Made by a program: the position numbers and the translations under genes. Below are positions 24,278-33,440 of a stretch of 42,406 nucleotides of DNA, one piece after another (the stretch's first letter is position 1; each line of letters starts with the position of its first letter). The DNA is from Clostridia bacterium (GTDB lineage Bacteria > Bacillota > Clostridia > TANB77 > CAG-508): positions 1 to 42,406 of the forward strand of contig CAAECB010000020.1 in the NCBI GenBank assembly GCA_900754285.1. Reading direction: 5' to 3'. Below the pieces are notes generated by a model. That model had not been told where the DNA came from. It worked only from the letters and a program-made list of their open reading frames with translations, and did no database searches.

Positions 24278-24529
24278 TTACCTTTTTAATTTGTGTGCTG
24301 TTATAATTGTGTAACTATATAAATTGATTGTTATTTTTATATTATCAATTTCACAATACCAATTTTTACCTTGCTTATAGATATTACAATTTTTATCTAA
24401 AACTTTATTCTTACAATAATCAACAACATCATCCGTATCTAATTTAAGATTTTTCTTGATTCTATCGATACCCATTTCAGTAGTATGGACTTTATCTATA
24501 TTATTAAGTAATATTTGTTTATCTTCCAT
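24278..24529 (-). CDS. DUF3781 family protein
   Basis: An 83-residue protein with the DUF3781 pattern: LLNNIDKVHTTEMGIDRIKKNL, DVVDYCKNKV, and the end GKNWYCEIDNIKITINLYSYTIITAHK. Complete for the family; function unknown. The ATG at 24529 follows GGAG. Confidence 0.8.
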   Translation of the reverse strand: MEDKQILLNNIDKVHTTEMGIDRIKKNLKLDTDDVVDYCKNKVLDKNCNIYKQGKNWYCEIDNIKITINLYSYTIITAHKLKR

Positions 24530-24578
24530 AAATATCTCCTCTACAACTTACTAATTCTTGTTACGATTATATAATAAA

Positions 24579-24664
24579 AGGTAGATAATTTCAACTGGTT
24601 ATCTACCCTACTTATTGTAATTTGTATAATAGGTAAAGAACAGATATATATAGTCTGTTCTTTC
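24579..24664 (-). terminator. Two tandem hairpins downstream of the 24672 gene
   Basis: AAAGAACAGA pairs with TCTGTTCTTT (about 24636-24663), directly past the stop, and a second hairpin GGTAGATAA/TTATCTACC lies at about 24580-24608. The first is a likely terminator of the minus-strand gene. Confidence 0.6.
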
Positions 24665-24671
24665 CTTCATC

Positions 24672-25328
24672 TTATTCTTTTTCTTTTAGTGTATATTGGC
24701 TTATATCAGGTTCTACAAAGATTGAATCATCCACTTTATCAAATTCATATTTTCTTTCTGTAGTTCTATCTCCTTCTATTGTTTTTAAATACAATCCTGT
24801 ATCTTTTTCTATATAGGTTTCAGCACCTTCAAAAGTTAGTGATAAAGATGATGGGAATCCTTTTATAATATAACATTCTTTTCCATTGTAGTTAGTAGAT
24901 TTAACATTTGCAAAAATACTTCCTAAGAATGTTTGCCATTTATTATCTGTTTCTGTAAAGTTATAAATATTTACTCCCATAATTGTTCCACTATCTAATT
25001 GAGCTGTTTTGCTTTCTTTATTATCCCAGAATGTATCTGTTCTTTCTCCATTATTATACATTGATATTTTTGAAATTTCTCCATTTAGATTTCTTTCTAA
25101 AAATACGACCTCTTTCTTATCTTTTTTGTAATATTCCATAGTAACAACTGTTCCGTTGCTTTCTGTCGCAACAGATTTTGTATAATAATTTGTACTATTT
25201 GAATAGTTATCTATTTTATTTTGTAAATCAGTAATTATAATATAGTTTCTAATTGTATGAATTAAAAATATTGCAATAACTACTAATAATATTATTCCTA
25301 AAATTTTAAAGATTTTTTTCTTACTCAT
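24672..25328 (-). CDS. Membrane-anchored protein of unknown function
   Basis: About 218 residues: MSKKKIFKILGIILLVVIAIFL forms an N-terminal anchor (about 5-24) and the rest is an extracellular beta-rich domain (NSTNYYTKSV, FLERNLNGEISKISMYNNG, YIEKDTGLYLKTIEGD) similar in feel to LolA/outer-lipoprotein-sorting-like folds, but I cannot confirm it. The ATG at 25328 has AAGGAGTG upstream; an upstream extension of the frame lacks a site. It lies downstream of the Bce-type ABC genes and may belong to the same envelope-stress set. Confidence 0.6.
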   Translation of the reverse strand: MSKKKIFKILGIILLVVIAIFLIHTIRNYIIITDLQNKIDNYSNSTNYYTKSVATESNGTVVTMEYYKKDKKEVVFLERNLNGEISKISMYNNGERTDTFWDNKESKTAQLDSGTIMGVNIYNFTETDNKWQTFLGSIFANVKSTNYNGKECYIIKGFPSSLSLTFEGAETYIEKDTGLYLKTIEGDRTTERKYEFDKVDDSIFVEPDISQYTLKEKE

Positions 25329-25440
25329 AAAAATCACTCCTTTTCCTTTGTGCAACCTAGCAATCATAAGCATATATGCTTTTAGACCTAAGGCTTTGCG
25401 TCATAAACTTTCGTTTACTTTGCTCTTTTACAATATCTAC

Positions 25441-25851
25441 CTATATTATAGCATATTTTGTTACTTTTTGCAAATTCAATCTCAGCGCCAAATTACTATT
25501 GCTACAACTATTGATATCACCACTTTGTTTTTCTACTTTTATTTTTAATCTTATATGATCTCCATTTTTTCGGTTTAATGCTGTTCCTCCAAATATATTT
25601 TCTTCGGATGTTATATTATCATATTCTGCTTTATATGTTCCTACATATTTATCTACTCCAAAATTCCTTTCTCCTTTTAAATCTTTATCTTTTGAAAGTC
25701 CTTTTGAAGAGAAAGCCTGAATAATACTATCATAAGTATTCAATATTTCCTCTTTTGGTAAAGTAACACCTATCCTTATTGAAATAGCTAATATTACTAC
25801 AATTATTATAATTCCAATAAATATCATTTTAGGAATTTTAAACATAAACAT
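25441..25851 (-). CDS. Small membrane-anchored protein downstream of the ABC permease
   Basis: Starts at ATG 25851 (GGAGGAATAG upstream), 4 nt past the permease stop. It has an N-terminal helix (about 6-27) and an extracellular region (VTLPKEEILNTYDSI..., NGDHIRLKIKVEKQSGD). The last ~25 codons run through the 26-nt repeat at 25475-25500, giving an unusual tail (NSNLALRLNLQKVTKYAII), so the original C-terminus has probably been replaced by the repeat. Function unknown; the tight spacing suggests an accessory subunit of the transporter. Confidence 0.5.
   Translation of the reverse strand: MFMFKIPKMIFIGIIIIVVILAISIRIGVTLPKEEILNTYDSIIQAFSSKGLSKDKDLKGERNFGVDKYVGTYKAEYDNITSEENIFGGTALNRKNGDHIRLKIKVEKQSGDINSCSNSNLALRLNLQKVTKYAII
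25475..25500. repeat. 26-nt repeat, copy 1
   Basis: TTCAATCTCAGCGCCAAATT followed by ACTATT. Two mismatches from the copy at 36144-36169; a weaker copy lies at 38632-38657. All three lie at the 3' end of a minus-strand gene. Confidence 0.6.
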
Positions 25852-25855
25852 ATAA

Positions 25856-27928
25856 CTATTCCTCCTCTTTGATGATATTTTTACTTCCAAAATATGTTGC
25901 TAGAAAATATGCACCATATATCACTCCTATTATTATAACTGTAGCAATAACTGATGGTAGTAAATCTGAACTTTTAGCTAATCCTTCCATTAGTAGCATT
26001 CCAAATTTTATTCCAAAAATTGAATGAATGATTGCTAGTACAAGTGGTAATCCAAAGAATATTGCTATTTGTCTAAATAATGCTTTATTTATCATTTTTT
26101 CATCACAGCCAATTTTTCTTAAAATTGTATATCTTTGTTTATTATCAGAACTTTCCGTTAGTTGTTTTAATGCTAAAATAGCTACACTTGCAATTAAGAA
26201 AATTATTCCTAAATAAATTGCGATAAATACTACCATTGTTGAAATACCTACACTTGATTCTACTAATGATATTTTACTCATTCCTTCTAGATTAATTCCT
26301 TTTGCTTCTAGTGGTTTTCCATTTGTAAAATCTTTTTCGATTTTTTCTTTTCCCTCGTCTGTTGTTGCATTATAATTAGCCGCCAAAAAATATTGTTCTT
26401 TCCAACTATCTTTTAATTCAAAGCTATCTGGCACTAGAATTATTCCTAGATTTGTATGACTTGTTGACATCTGGACAAATCCTGGCTTACATTCTTTATA
26501 TTTTGAATGATATTTTTTGCCATTTATTATTTTTGTTACTCCTTTTTCTAATGCTGAATTTCTTATTTTTTCAAATGAATCAAAATTACATATTGTCATA
26601 AATTCATCATCATTTAAAGAGTATTCTTGATTCCCATACAATCTTGCTATTTTATTATAATCCGAAACTTTTATTATATCTTCTGGTTCTGCAAATGATA
26701 CTAATGTATATTGTTCTTGAATTTTTTCAAATTCATCACCCAAAGAGTCTGGTATTTGCCATTCATCAGTATTATAAATTTCAATTTCTGTTATATCTTT
26801 AAGTTCATTTAAACTGTATCCGTTTTCTTTCAATGTAGTCGTTATTGGTTGTTTTGAGTCTTCTCTTTGCTCAGGTGTTGATTCTTTTTTTACTCCATAA
26901 AGAGTGTATGTATCTCCAATATTTGCTTGTTTGTATAAGTTTATATCTACTGGTGTCATTTCTTCTATATCTTTTTTCATTGAATTTTGTAATGATAAAC
27001 TTGTTGATAATACTGTTATTGTCATAAATAGCATTAAGCAAATTACACTCATACTTACAACTGTCGTATTTACTTTGTTGCTTAACTGTCTTAGAACAAA
27101 CATGTTTGTTCCTTTTAAATATATCTTTTTGTTTGATTGTACTAATTTTAAAATGAATCCTGATAATGACCAAAACACTAGTACTGTTCCTATTATTCCT
27201 GCTATTATTGGTTTAATCATTTCTTGAATTGTTGATATTGTTGTTGCTTTAGCAGATACTTTCCAATATGCCCATCCTAGCATTACACATGCAATTATAA
27301 ATACTAACATACATAATATTGGATTTTTTAATTTTATTTTTTCATTTTTCTTTGTTGCTGTTAACAAGTCTATTAGTTTGTACCTTGATACGGTTATTGT
27401 ATCTATAAACATTACAGCTATATATATGATTGCAAAGTATACACATGTTTTTATGCATGCTTCTTTTGAAAAAATAAATGTGAATTTAGTCATGTCTGCT
27501 TCAAACATTTTTGCAACCAATACTGACATAAATTGAGATGCAAAAATTCCAATTGCAAGTCCTGCAATTAATGATAAAATTCCTACTAGTATTGTTTCTA
27601 GTAATATAATTTTAGATATTTGTCTTCTTCCCATTCCTAATGTCATATAAATTCCAAATTCACGTTTTCTTCTGTTTATTAAAAACTTATTAGCATATGC
27701 TATTAACAATCCCAATATTACCGCAATAAAAATTGAAACAACACTAAGCATACTAATCATCAATTTTATTATTTCTTTTTGTGATTCTGAAATATCTAGC
27801 ATTGCTTGTTGACTGTCTATTGAGTTAAACATATAAAAAATTGCTACACCTAATACCAATGTTAAAAAATATATTGCATAATCTTTTATACTTTTTTTCA
27901 TATTATTCCAAGATAACTTAAATAACAT
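25856..27928 (-). CDS. BceB-type ABC transporter permease (FtsX family)
   Basis: Membrane subunit of a Bce-type peptide-antibiotic resistance or sensing transporter. The 690-residue protein has the arrangement of the family: one helix (about 17-35), FtsX block near 55-240 with several helices, a large extracellular domain between about 315 and 560, and a final FtsX block with three helices (about 565-585, 617-640, 660-680). MGRRQISKII and QRYTILRKIGCDEKMI are typical cytoplasmic motifs. The start overlaps the ATPase gene by 11 nt. With the kinase-regulator pair upstream, the transporter is probably the sensor as well as the output. Confidence 0.88.
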   Translation of the reverse strand: MLFKLSWNNMKKSIKDYAIYFLTLVLGVAIFYMFNSIDSQQAMLDISESQKEIIKLMISMLSVVSIFIAVILGLLIAYANKFLINRRKREFGIYMTLGMGRRQISKIILLETILVGILSLIAGLAIGIFASQFMSVLVAKMFEADMTKFTFIFSKEACIKTCVYFAIIYIAVMFIDTITVSRYKLIDLLTATKKNEKIKLKNPILCMLVFIIACVMLGWAYWKVSAKATTISTIQEMIKPIIAGIIGTVLVFWSLSGFILKLVQSNKKIYLKGTNMFVLRQLSNKVNTTVVSMSVICLMLFMTITVLSTSLSLQNSMKKDIEEMTPVDINLYKQANIGDTYTLYGVKKESTPEQREDSKQPITTTLKENGYSLNELKDITEIEIYNTDEWQIPDSLGDEFEKIQEQYTLVSFAEPEDIIKVSDYNKIARLYGNQEYSLNDDEFMTICNFDSFEKIRNSALEKGVTKIINGKKYHSKYKECKPGFVQMSTSHTNLGIILVPDSFELKDSWKEQYFLAANYNATTDEGKEKIEKDFTNGKPLEAKGINLEGMSKISLVESSVGISTMVVFIAIYLGIIFLIASVAILALKQLTESSDNKQRYTILRKIGCDEKMINKALFRQIAIFFGLPLVLAIIHSIFGIKFGMLLMEGLAKSSDLLPSVIATVIIIGVIYGAYFLATYFGSKNIIKEEE

Positions 27929-28685
27929 CGTTCAAATCACCTCCAAGAAGTGTTTGCACCTCAATTATCTTCTCAAAAAATTGTTTTCTTGAATCATTTC
28001 CTTTAACTAATTCATTAAAGATTTTTCCGTCTTTTATAAATATAATTCTATCTGCATAACTTGCTGTAAAAGCATCATGTGTTACCATTAAAATAGTTGC
28101 ATTTAATTTTTGATGTAAGTAGTCAAATGTCATCAATAGTTGTTTTGCTGATTTACTATCTAATGCACCTGTTGGCTCATCTGCCAATACTATTTTAGGA
28201 TTTGTTATTATTGCTCTTGCAGCTGCACATCTTTGCTTTTGCCCTCCAGATACTTGATATGGATACTTGTTCATTATTCCTAAAATATCTAATTTTTTTG
28301 CTATTTCGTGAACTCTATTGTTAATTTCAGTAGCATTTACTTTTTGAATTGTTAATGCTAAAGCTATATTTTCATAAATTGTCAATGTATCTAATAAATT
28401 AAAGTCTTGAAATATGAAACCCAACTTCTCTCTCCTAAATTTGTTTAATTTATTTCCTTTAAGTTTTGTAATATCTTCTCCGTTGATAATGATATGTCCT
28501 GCTGTTACTCTATCAATAGTAGATACACAATTCAAAAGTGTAGTTTTACCAGAGCCACTTGCTCCCATAATTCCTACAAACTCTCCATCTTTTACATTAA
28601 AGCTAATATTGTCTATTGCTTTTGTTAAATTAGATTTGTTTCCATAGTATTTTTCTATGTTTTTAACCTCTAATACATTTTCCAT
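27918..28685 (-). CDS. BceA-type ABC transporter ATPase
   Basis: 255-residue ATP-binding subunit: Walker A GASGSGKT at 41-48, Q-loop FIFQDFNLLDTLT, signature VSGGQKQR near 145-152, Walker B VLADEPTGALD and the H-loop THD. Pairs with the permease that overlaps its 3' end. The ATG at 28685 follows AAGGAGTT-type sites. Confidence 0.93.
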   Translation of the reverse strand: MENVLEVKNIEKYYGNKSNLTKAIDNISFNVKDGEFVGIMGASGSGKTTLLNCVSTIDRVTAGHIIINGEDITKLKGNKLNKFRREKLGFIFQDFNLLDTLTIYENIALALTIQKVNATEINNRVHEIAKKLDILGIMNKYPYQVSGGQKQRCAAARAIITNPKIVLADEPTGALDSKSAKQLLMTFDYLHQKLNATILMVTHDAFTASYADRIIFIKDGKIFNELVKGNDSRKQFFEKIIEVQTLLGGDLNDVI

Positions 28686-28769
28686 CTAAAAAACTCCTTC
28701 CTTTTCTTTGTATATCTACATTATAAATTCATTTTAAAATAGTTGCCATCGATTTACCTTACAATAACA

Positions 28770-28784
28770 TTACATTTTTTGTAA
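28770..28784. promoter_or_regulatory. Palindromic operator upstream of the bceAB-type operon
   Basis: TTACA-TTTTT-TGTAA is a perfect 5-bp inverted repeat with a 5-nt spacer, about 85 nt before the ATPase start, with a further TTACAATAACATTACA half-site pattern overlapping. The same palindrome (TTACA-TTTCT-TGTAA), with the shared flank GATTTCT, precedes the regulator-kinase operon at 30559-30573. It is probably the binding site of the BceR-type regulator. Confidence 0.6.
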
Positions 28785-28801
28785 GATTTCTCATTTATGA
28801 A

Positions 28802-28829
28802 AATAAGTCCATAACTAATATGGACTTAC
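28802..28829 (-). terminator. Terminator of the bceRS-type operon
   Basis: TAAGTCCAT pairs perfectly with ATGGACTTA around a 7-nt loop, followed on the minus strand by TTTTC. It overlaps the kinase stop. Confidence 0.75.
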
Positions 28830-29842
28830 AAATTCATAAAACTGCTTTTAGGAAATATAATTTTTACTTCTGTTCCTATATCTTTTTCTGAATTCAATTC
28901 TATTCCTAATCCTAATTTGTCGCATAATTTCTTACATAGATATAACCCTATACCAGTAGATTTCTTGTTTATGTTTCTTCCATTTTCTCCTGTAAAACCT
29001 TTTTCAAAAACTCTTGTTATTTCTCCTTTTTTTATTCCAATTCCATTATCTTTTATATATAAAACAACATTTTCTCTTTTTGAAATAGCATATATCTCTA
29101 TCTTTCTATCTTTAATTTTTGAATACTTAATTGCATTTTGTATAATCTGATTTATTATAAAAACTGTCCATTTACTATCTGTATATACTTCTCGTTCTAA
29201 ATCGTGTAATTCTATACTTGTCTTACTTGAAAGTAATGCACTTTTATTTTTTAAAATTGCTCCATTTACTATTTCTTGCAAATTTGATTTTGTAACAATA
29301 TAATCTTTGTTGGCTGTATTACTTCTAGCATAAAACAATGCTTGTTCTGTGTAATTTTCTATTTCATCTAATTCTTCATCAATACTTTTTGTTATCTCAT
29401 TTTTATTATTTTCAATAATCAATTTAGATGTAGCAATTGGTATTTTTATTTCGTGAATCCATAATTCTATATATTCTTTATAATCTTCTTGTAATCTTTT
29501 ATAAGTATTTACATTTTCTAGCATAGACTTTCCAGCTTCTTGCATAGATTTTTTTAATATTTTGCCCTCAATAAAATCTGGAGTATTTATTATTTCTGAT
29601 ATTAAGTATTTATCTTCTAATTCATCTAAATTACTTTTTAATTCATTATAAAAATTCTTCTTTTTTCTATGTTCAATAGCAATATCAATACCAATTATTA
29701 AAATTGGACATATTGCAATATAAAGCCTTGTAAATATTCCAATTTGTGTATAAGGTAATAATAATATCTCCGAACTTACAATTACAAATAATATTAAAAA
29801 AATCAATAATATTTTTTCTTTTATAAAATCTTTAAATCTCAT
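28826..29842 (-). CDS. BceS-type intramembrane-sensing histidine kinase
   Basis: 338 residues: two closely spaced N-terminal helices (about 11-28 and 36-55) with almost no extracellular loop, as in Bce-type kinases that sense through their ABC transporter. Phospho-acceptor His130 in ELWIHEIKIPI, N box FIINQIIQNAIKYS, G box DNGIGIKKGE, and GIGLYLCKKLC. The start codon overlaps the regulator's stop by 4 nt (ATGA). Confidence 0.9.
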   Translation of the reverse strand: MRFKDFIKEKILLIFLILFVIVSSEILLLPYTQIGIFTRLYIAICPILIIGIDIAIEHRKKKNFYNELKSNLDELEDKYLISEIINTPDFIEGKILKKSMQEAGKSMLENVNTYKRLQEDYKEYIELWIHEIKIPIATSKLIIENNKNEITKSIDEELDEIENYTEQALFYARSNTANKDYIVTKSNLQEIVNGAILKNKSALLSSKTSIELHDLEREVYTDSKWTVFIINQIIQNAIKYSKIKDRKIEIYAISKRENVVLYIKDNGIGIKKGEITRVFEKGFTGENGRNINKKSTGIGLYLCKKLCDKLGLGIELNSEKDIGTEVKIIFPKSSFMNL

Positions 29843-30510
29843 TTTAATAGATACCCCTGTCCCCTTCTTGTTTCAATTTGATCTATTAGTCCTAATTCTT
29901 CGAGCTTCGTTCTTAATCTTTTAATATTTACATTTAATGTATTATCATCAACAAATTCTTCACTTTCCCATAAATAGTCCATTATTTCATCTCGAGATAT
30001 TACTTGTTGTCTGTGTAAAACTAAATACTCTAATATTTTATATTCATTTTTTGTTAGTTCAACCTTATTATCTTCTTTTTCTATAATTCTCCCTGCTGTA
30101 TTTAATACAAACTCTCCACAGTCTATTTTATCTGGATTATTTCCTGCATTTTGACTTCTTTTTAATAGTCCCACAATTTTCGCGAGAAGTATTTGAATGT
30201 TATATGGCTTTGTTACATATTGATCCGCACCATAATTTAATGAAAGTAATTCATCCATTTCATTATCTCTACTTGTTACCATTATAATAGGCACATTAGA
30301 TGTTTTTCTTACTTCTTTGCAGATAAATTCTCCATCTGTATATGGTAAATTTATATCTAGTAATAATAAGTCTGCTTGTATCTTCTGTATATCTTCTACT
30401 GCATTATCAAACTTGTTTAGACTTGTTGCTATAAATCCATTTTTATTCAAAAAGGTTTCTAACTCCTTTCTTAATTTTTCATCATCTTCAATTATTAGAA
30501 TTTTTTGCAT
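29839..30510 (-). CDS. BceR-type OmpR-family response regulator
   Basis: 223 residues from the ATG at 30510 (GGAGG upstream): receiver domain with acidic pair Asp9/Asp10, phospho-acceptor Asp52 (LLLLDINLP), Lys in TKPYN; C-terminal winged helix (TKNEYKILEYLVLHRQQVISRDEIMDYLWES, NTLNVNIKRLRTKLEELG). The partner kinase overlaps its 3' end. The palindrome upstream of its own gene and of the transporter genes suggests both are its targets. Confidence 0.92.
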   Translation of the reverse strand: MQKILIIEDDEKLRKELETFLNKNGFIATSLNKFDNAVEDIQKIQADLLLLDINLPYTDGEFICKEVRKTSNVPIIMVTSRDNEMDELLSLNYGADQYVTKPYNIQILLAKIVGLLKRSQNAGNNPDKIDCGEFVLNTAGRIIEKEDNKVELTKNEYKILEYLVLHRQQVISRDEIMDYLWESEEFVDDNTLNVNIKRLRTKLEELGLIDQIETRRGQGYLLK

Positions 30511-30558
30511 TTTGCTAACCTCCATTAGCATTATATCATATTTTGTTTAATATGTATA

Positions 30559-30573
30559 TTACATTTCTTGTAA
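30559..30573. promoter_or_regulatory. Palindromic operator upstream of the bceRS-type operon
   Basis: TTACA-TTTCT-TGTAA, matching the site at 28770-28784 in both arms and in the GATTTCT flank. A TATAAT -10 candidate lies about 25 nt downstream on the minus strand (near 30530-30536). Confidence 0.6.
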
Positions 30574-30590
30574 GATTTCTATAAAAAATA

Positions 30591-30616
30591 AGATTAGTTA
30601 TGTTTCAAACTAATCT
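30591..30616 (-). terminator. Terminator of the Van-type two-component operon
   Basis: AGATTAGTT (30591-30599) pairs with AACTAATCT (30608-30616); on the minus strand it is followed by TATTTTTTATAG. Confidence 0.75.
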
Positions 30617-30653
30617 AACTAACAGCCTATAATTTATTTTTCACCTTATAATA

Positions 30654-31742
30654 TTATTTTTTCAATTCAATTTGAAATTCTATAAATTCATCATTACTTT
30701 TTACACAAATTTTTCCATTATGTAATTCTATTATTTCTTTTGTAATAGCAAGTCCTAATCCTGCTCCACCATTATTTGTTTGTCTTGATTCATCTGCTCT
30801 GTAAAATTTATCAAATATTCTTTCCAGTTTATATTCAGGAATTGTAGCTCCCTTATTTTTAAATGTAATTTCAATATTTTCTTCATTTTCTATCATATTT
30901 ATTGTAATAGTAGTATTTTCATAACTATAGCTAATTGCATTTTTCAGTAAATTTCCAAAAGCTCTTGCCAATTTATCTCCATCGGCATTATACATTAAAA
31001 TATTAGGTTTAGTTATATTTAATTTTAAATTTCTTTCTTCTAACATTGGATAAAATTCTTCTACTAATTGGTCTAATAGCATTACCAAATCAATATTTGT
31101 TTTATTTAGAGGTATATCATTCAAATTATATCTAGTAATTTCAAAAAATTGATTAGTAAGTTCTTCAACTCTTAATGCTTTATCAAGTGCTATTTTTATA
31201 TATTTATTTTGTAATTTTTTTGATATTTCTTGTTCTTCATTTAATAACGATAAATATCCTATTACTGACGTAAGCGGTGTTTTTAAGTCATGTGCCATAT
31301 ACATAATTAAATCATTTTTCTTTTGTTCAGCTTCTTTTGCTCTTTTTGTACTTAAAATATACTCATATTTAATTTTATTTAATTTTTCTGAAAATCTTGT
31401 CATCTCATTTGGTAATTCTATGTTTTGAGTTTCTTCATTTAAAATGTTATCAAATAATTTATATAATTTTTCTATATTATCAACTTTTTTTGAAAAAAAT
31501 CGATATAAAGCAATTACTAAAATAATTATCATATAAAAGAAAAAAATAGGTTCTTTATTATAAACACACCACTCATATAAGTTATAATTAAACCTATACA
31601 AAGTATTTCCTAAAAAGTTTCCTAAAAGATTATCTAAAACTACAATGTAAAAAATTACTGCTACAATGTAGTAGATGATAATTCTAAGGATCAGGCTACC
31701 TATCAATTTCATTTTTTCATTAAACAATTCTTTATTTTTCAA
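30654..31742 (-). CDS. VanS-type sensor histidine kinase
   Basis: About 362 residues. Two helices (about 20-40 and 70-86) flank a short extracellular loop; then comes a phospho-acceptor motif AHDLKTPLTSVIGYLSLL (His155 counted from the TTG at 31754), N box AFGNLLKNAISYS, and GGAGLGLAITKEIIELHNG. The start is uncertain: the gene overlaps the regulator, and TTG codons at 31742 (12 nt from GGGGAG) or 31754 are more credible than the first internal ATG at 31712, which has no ribosome site. The closest described relatives by architecture are VanS-type kinases of cell-wall-active antibiotic responses; no van ligase genes are present. Confidence 0.85.
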   Translation of the reverse strand: MKNKELFNEKMKLIGSLILRIIIYYIVAVIFYIVVLDNLLGNFLGNTLYRFNYNLYEWCVYNKEPIFFFYMIIILVIALYRFFSKKVDNIEKLYKLFDNILNEETQNIELPNEMTRFSEKLNKIKYEYILSTKRAKEAEQKKNDLIMYMAHDLKTPLTSVIGYLSLLNEEQEISKKLQNKYIKIALDKALRVEELTNQFFEITRYNLNDIPLNKTNIDLVMLLDQLVEEFYPMLEERNLKLNITKPNILMYNADGDKLARAFGNLLKNAISYSYENTTITINMIENEENIEITFKNKGATIPEYKLERIFDKFYRADESRQTNNGGAGLGLAITKEIIELHNGKICVKSNDEFIEFQIELKK

Positions 31743-32415
31743 TTTTATATCCAACTCCCCATACTGTTTTTATAAATTTTGGCTTTTTTGTGTCTTCATT
31801 TAATTTCTCTCGTATTCTCCTTATATGTACCATTACCGTATTATTATTTTCTAAATATTTTTCTTTCCATACTTTTTCAAATAATTCTTCTGAACTTACT
31901 ACATTTCCTCTTTTTTGTGCCAAATATAATAATATATCAAATTCCATAGGTGTTAATTCAACTTGTTTATCGTATAATTTACAAATGTGTTTGTCTTGAT
32001 CTATTTCTAATCCATTTATATAGATAATATTTTCTTCATTTTTTTCGTTATATTTTGTATATCTTCTATAGGCGGACTTTACTCTTGCGATTAATTCCAA
32101 TGGATTAAATGGTTTTGTAATATAGTCATCTGCTCCTAAAGTTAGTCCTTGTATTTTATCTTTATCTTCAATTTTGGCAGTTAGCATTATTACTGGAAAG
32201 TTTAGTCCTTTATCTCTTATCATTTTACATATTTCAAATCCATCTACATCTTTTATCATTACATCTAAAATTGCAAAATCTAATTTTTGATTTTCGATAC
32301 ATTTTAGTGCTTCTTTAGAATCATAAAATTTAAAAACATTATAGTTTTCATTCTTCAGATAAACTTCCACCAAATCTGCAATTTCTTTTTCATCATCTAA
32401 TACTAAAATATTCAT
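31732..32415 (-). CDS. VanR-type response regulator
   Basis: 227 residues: receiver domain with DDE at 7-9, phospho-acceptor Asp51 (AILDVMIKDVDGFE), TKPFNPLEL, then the OmpR-type winged helix (LTPMEFDILLYLAQKRGNVVSSEELFEKVW, NNTVMVHIRRIREKL). The ATG at 32415 follows AAAGAGG. The divergent peptidase gene starts 167 nt away and is an obvious candidate target. Confidence 0.9.
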   Translation of the reverse strand: MNILVLDDEKEIADLVEVYLKNENYNVFKFYDSKEALKCIENQKLDFAILDVMIKDVDGFEICKMIRDKGLNFPVIMLTAKIEDKDKIQGLTLGADDYITKPFNPLELIARVKSAYRRYTKYNEKNEENIIYINGLEIDQDKHICKLYDKQVELTPMEFDILLYLAQKRGNVVSSEELFEKVWKEKYLENNNTVMVHIRRIREKLNEDTKKPKFIKTVWGVGYKIEK

Positions 32416-32581
32416 TTTTTCCTCTTTTCTATCTCTTGTATTTTACCATATTTATTTAATATTTTCTATAACTCTTTTCAAATGTAAGGAAATGTTAAGA
32501 TTTATTTAATCATTTCTTAAAACTTATTTTTTTATTCAGTTCTATAATATAAACAGGTTACAAGAAAGAGGAGGAAATTAA

Positions 32582-33331
32582 ATGAAGAAAAAAAGAATAA
32601 TAATACTTTTGATAATAATTTTAGGAATATATCTATTTTTTAGGAACACTTCATTTAACAACATATTTTATAATTTGAATAGATTTATTTCTAAAATAAC
32701 TAACTCTTCAGAATATAAAACAATCAAACAAGATTTAAATAAAAATTATTCTGGAATAGGACAAGAAAAAGTAAAAAATAAAGATGGTTATTTCACTACA
32801 TTTACAACTATTGAAAATCATAAAAAAACATATATTGAGTATAAACAAAATAATGATTCTTCTTGGAGTAATAATCAATATTGGGGTGGCACTATGGCTG
32901 AAAATGGTTGTGGTATTACTGCACTTGCAACCATTTTAAGTGGATATAATCAAAAATATACTCCTGAAGATCTTAGACAAAAATATTATCCTGTATTAGA
33001 TTATGATAAACTTTCAAAAGAATTATCCAATACATTTAATATTAAAAATACAGATTTTTATTATGATAGTGTTCATTTGTCTAAAGAAAAATTACAAGAG
33101 CATTTAGAAACCAATAGACCTGTCTTAATTTGTGTATGGAATCAACCTCACGATAATCGTTGGACTACTGCATCACATTATATGGTTCTACTGGCAACTG
33201 ATGATAAAGATATGGTGTATATTTCAAACCCTAACGGTGGAAAAAATGACAGCAAAAGTTCAGGTTGGTACAAATTCAAAGAGATAACTCCTTATATCGC
33301 AAAAGCTTTATATATAGAAAGTTATAATTAA
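32582..33331 (+). CDS. C39-like cysteine peptidase, membrane anchored
   Basis: 249 residues. An N-terminal helix (about 4-20) anchors an extracellular papain-like domain of the C39_2 type. The catalytic Cys110 is in AENGCGITALATILSG, the His in TASHYMVLL and the Asn/Asp in ISNPNGG. Such proteins act on peptides or peptidoglycan cross-bridges outside the cell, but the substrate is not known. AGAGGAGG precedes the ATG at 32582. It is divergent from the Van-type regulator, suggesting an envelope-stress response. Confidence 0.8.
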   Translation: MKKKRIIILLIIILGIYLFFRNTSFNNIFYNLNRFISKITNSSEYKTIKQDLNKNYSGIGQEKVKNKDGYFTTFTTIENHKKTYIEYKQNNDSSWSNNQYWGGTMAENGCGITALATILSGYNQKYTPEDLRQKYYPVLDYDKLSKELSNTFNIKNTDFYYDSVHLSKEKLQEHLETNRPVLICVWNQPHDNRWTTASHYMVLLATDDKDMVYISNPNGGKNDSKSSGWYKFKEITPYIAKALYIESYN

Positions 33332-33358
33332 AAGGCAGCAAAAAGCTGTCTTTATTCG
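33332..33358 (+). terminator. Terminator of the C39-like peptidase gene
   Basis: AAGGCAGC pairs with GCTGTCTT (one G-T pair) immediately past the stop, followed by TTATTCGTATTTTT. Confidence 0.55.
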
Positions 33359-33440
33359 TATTTTTCATAATTATAATAATTTATTTTTCTCTATAAAAAA
33401 TCACCAAATTGTAATTTGTATGGATGATTATCCACTGATA

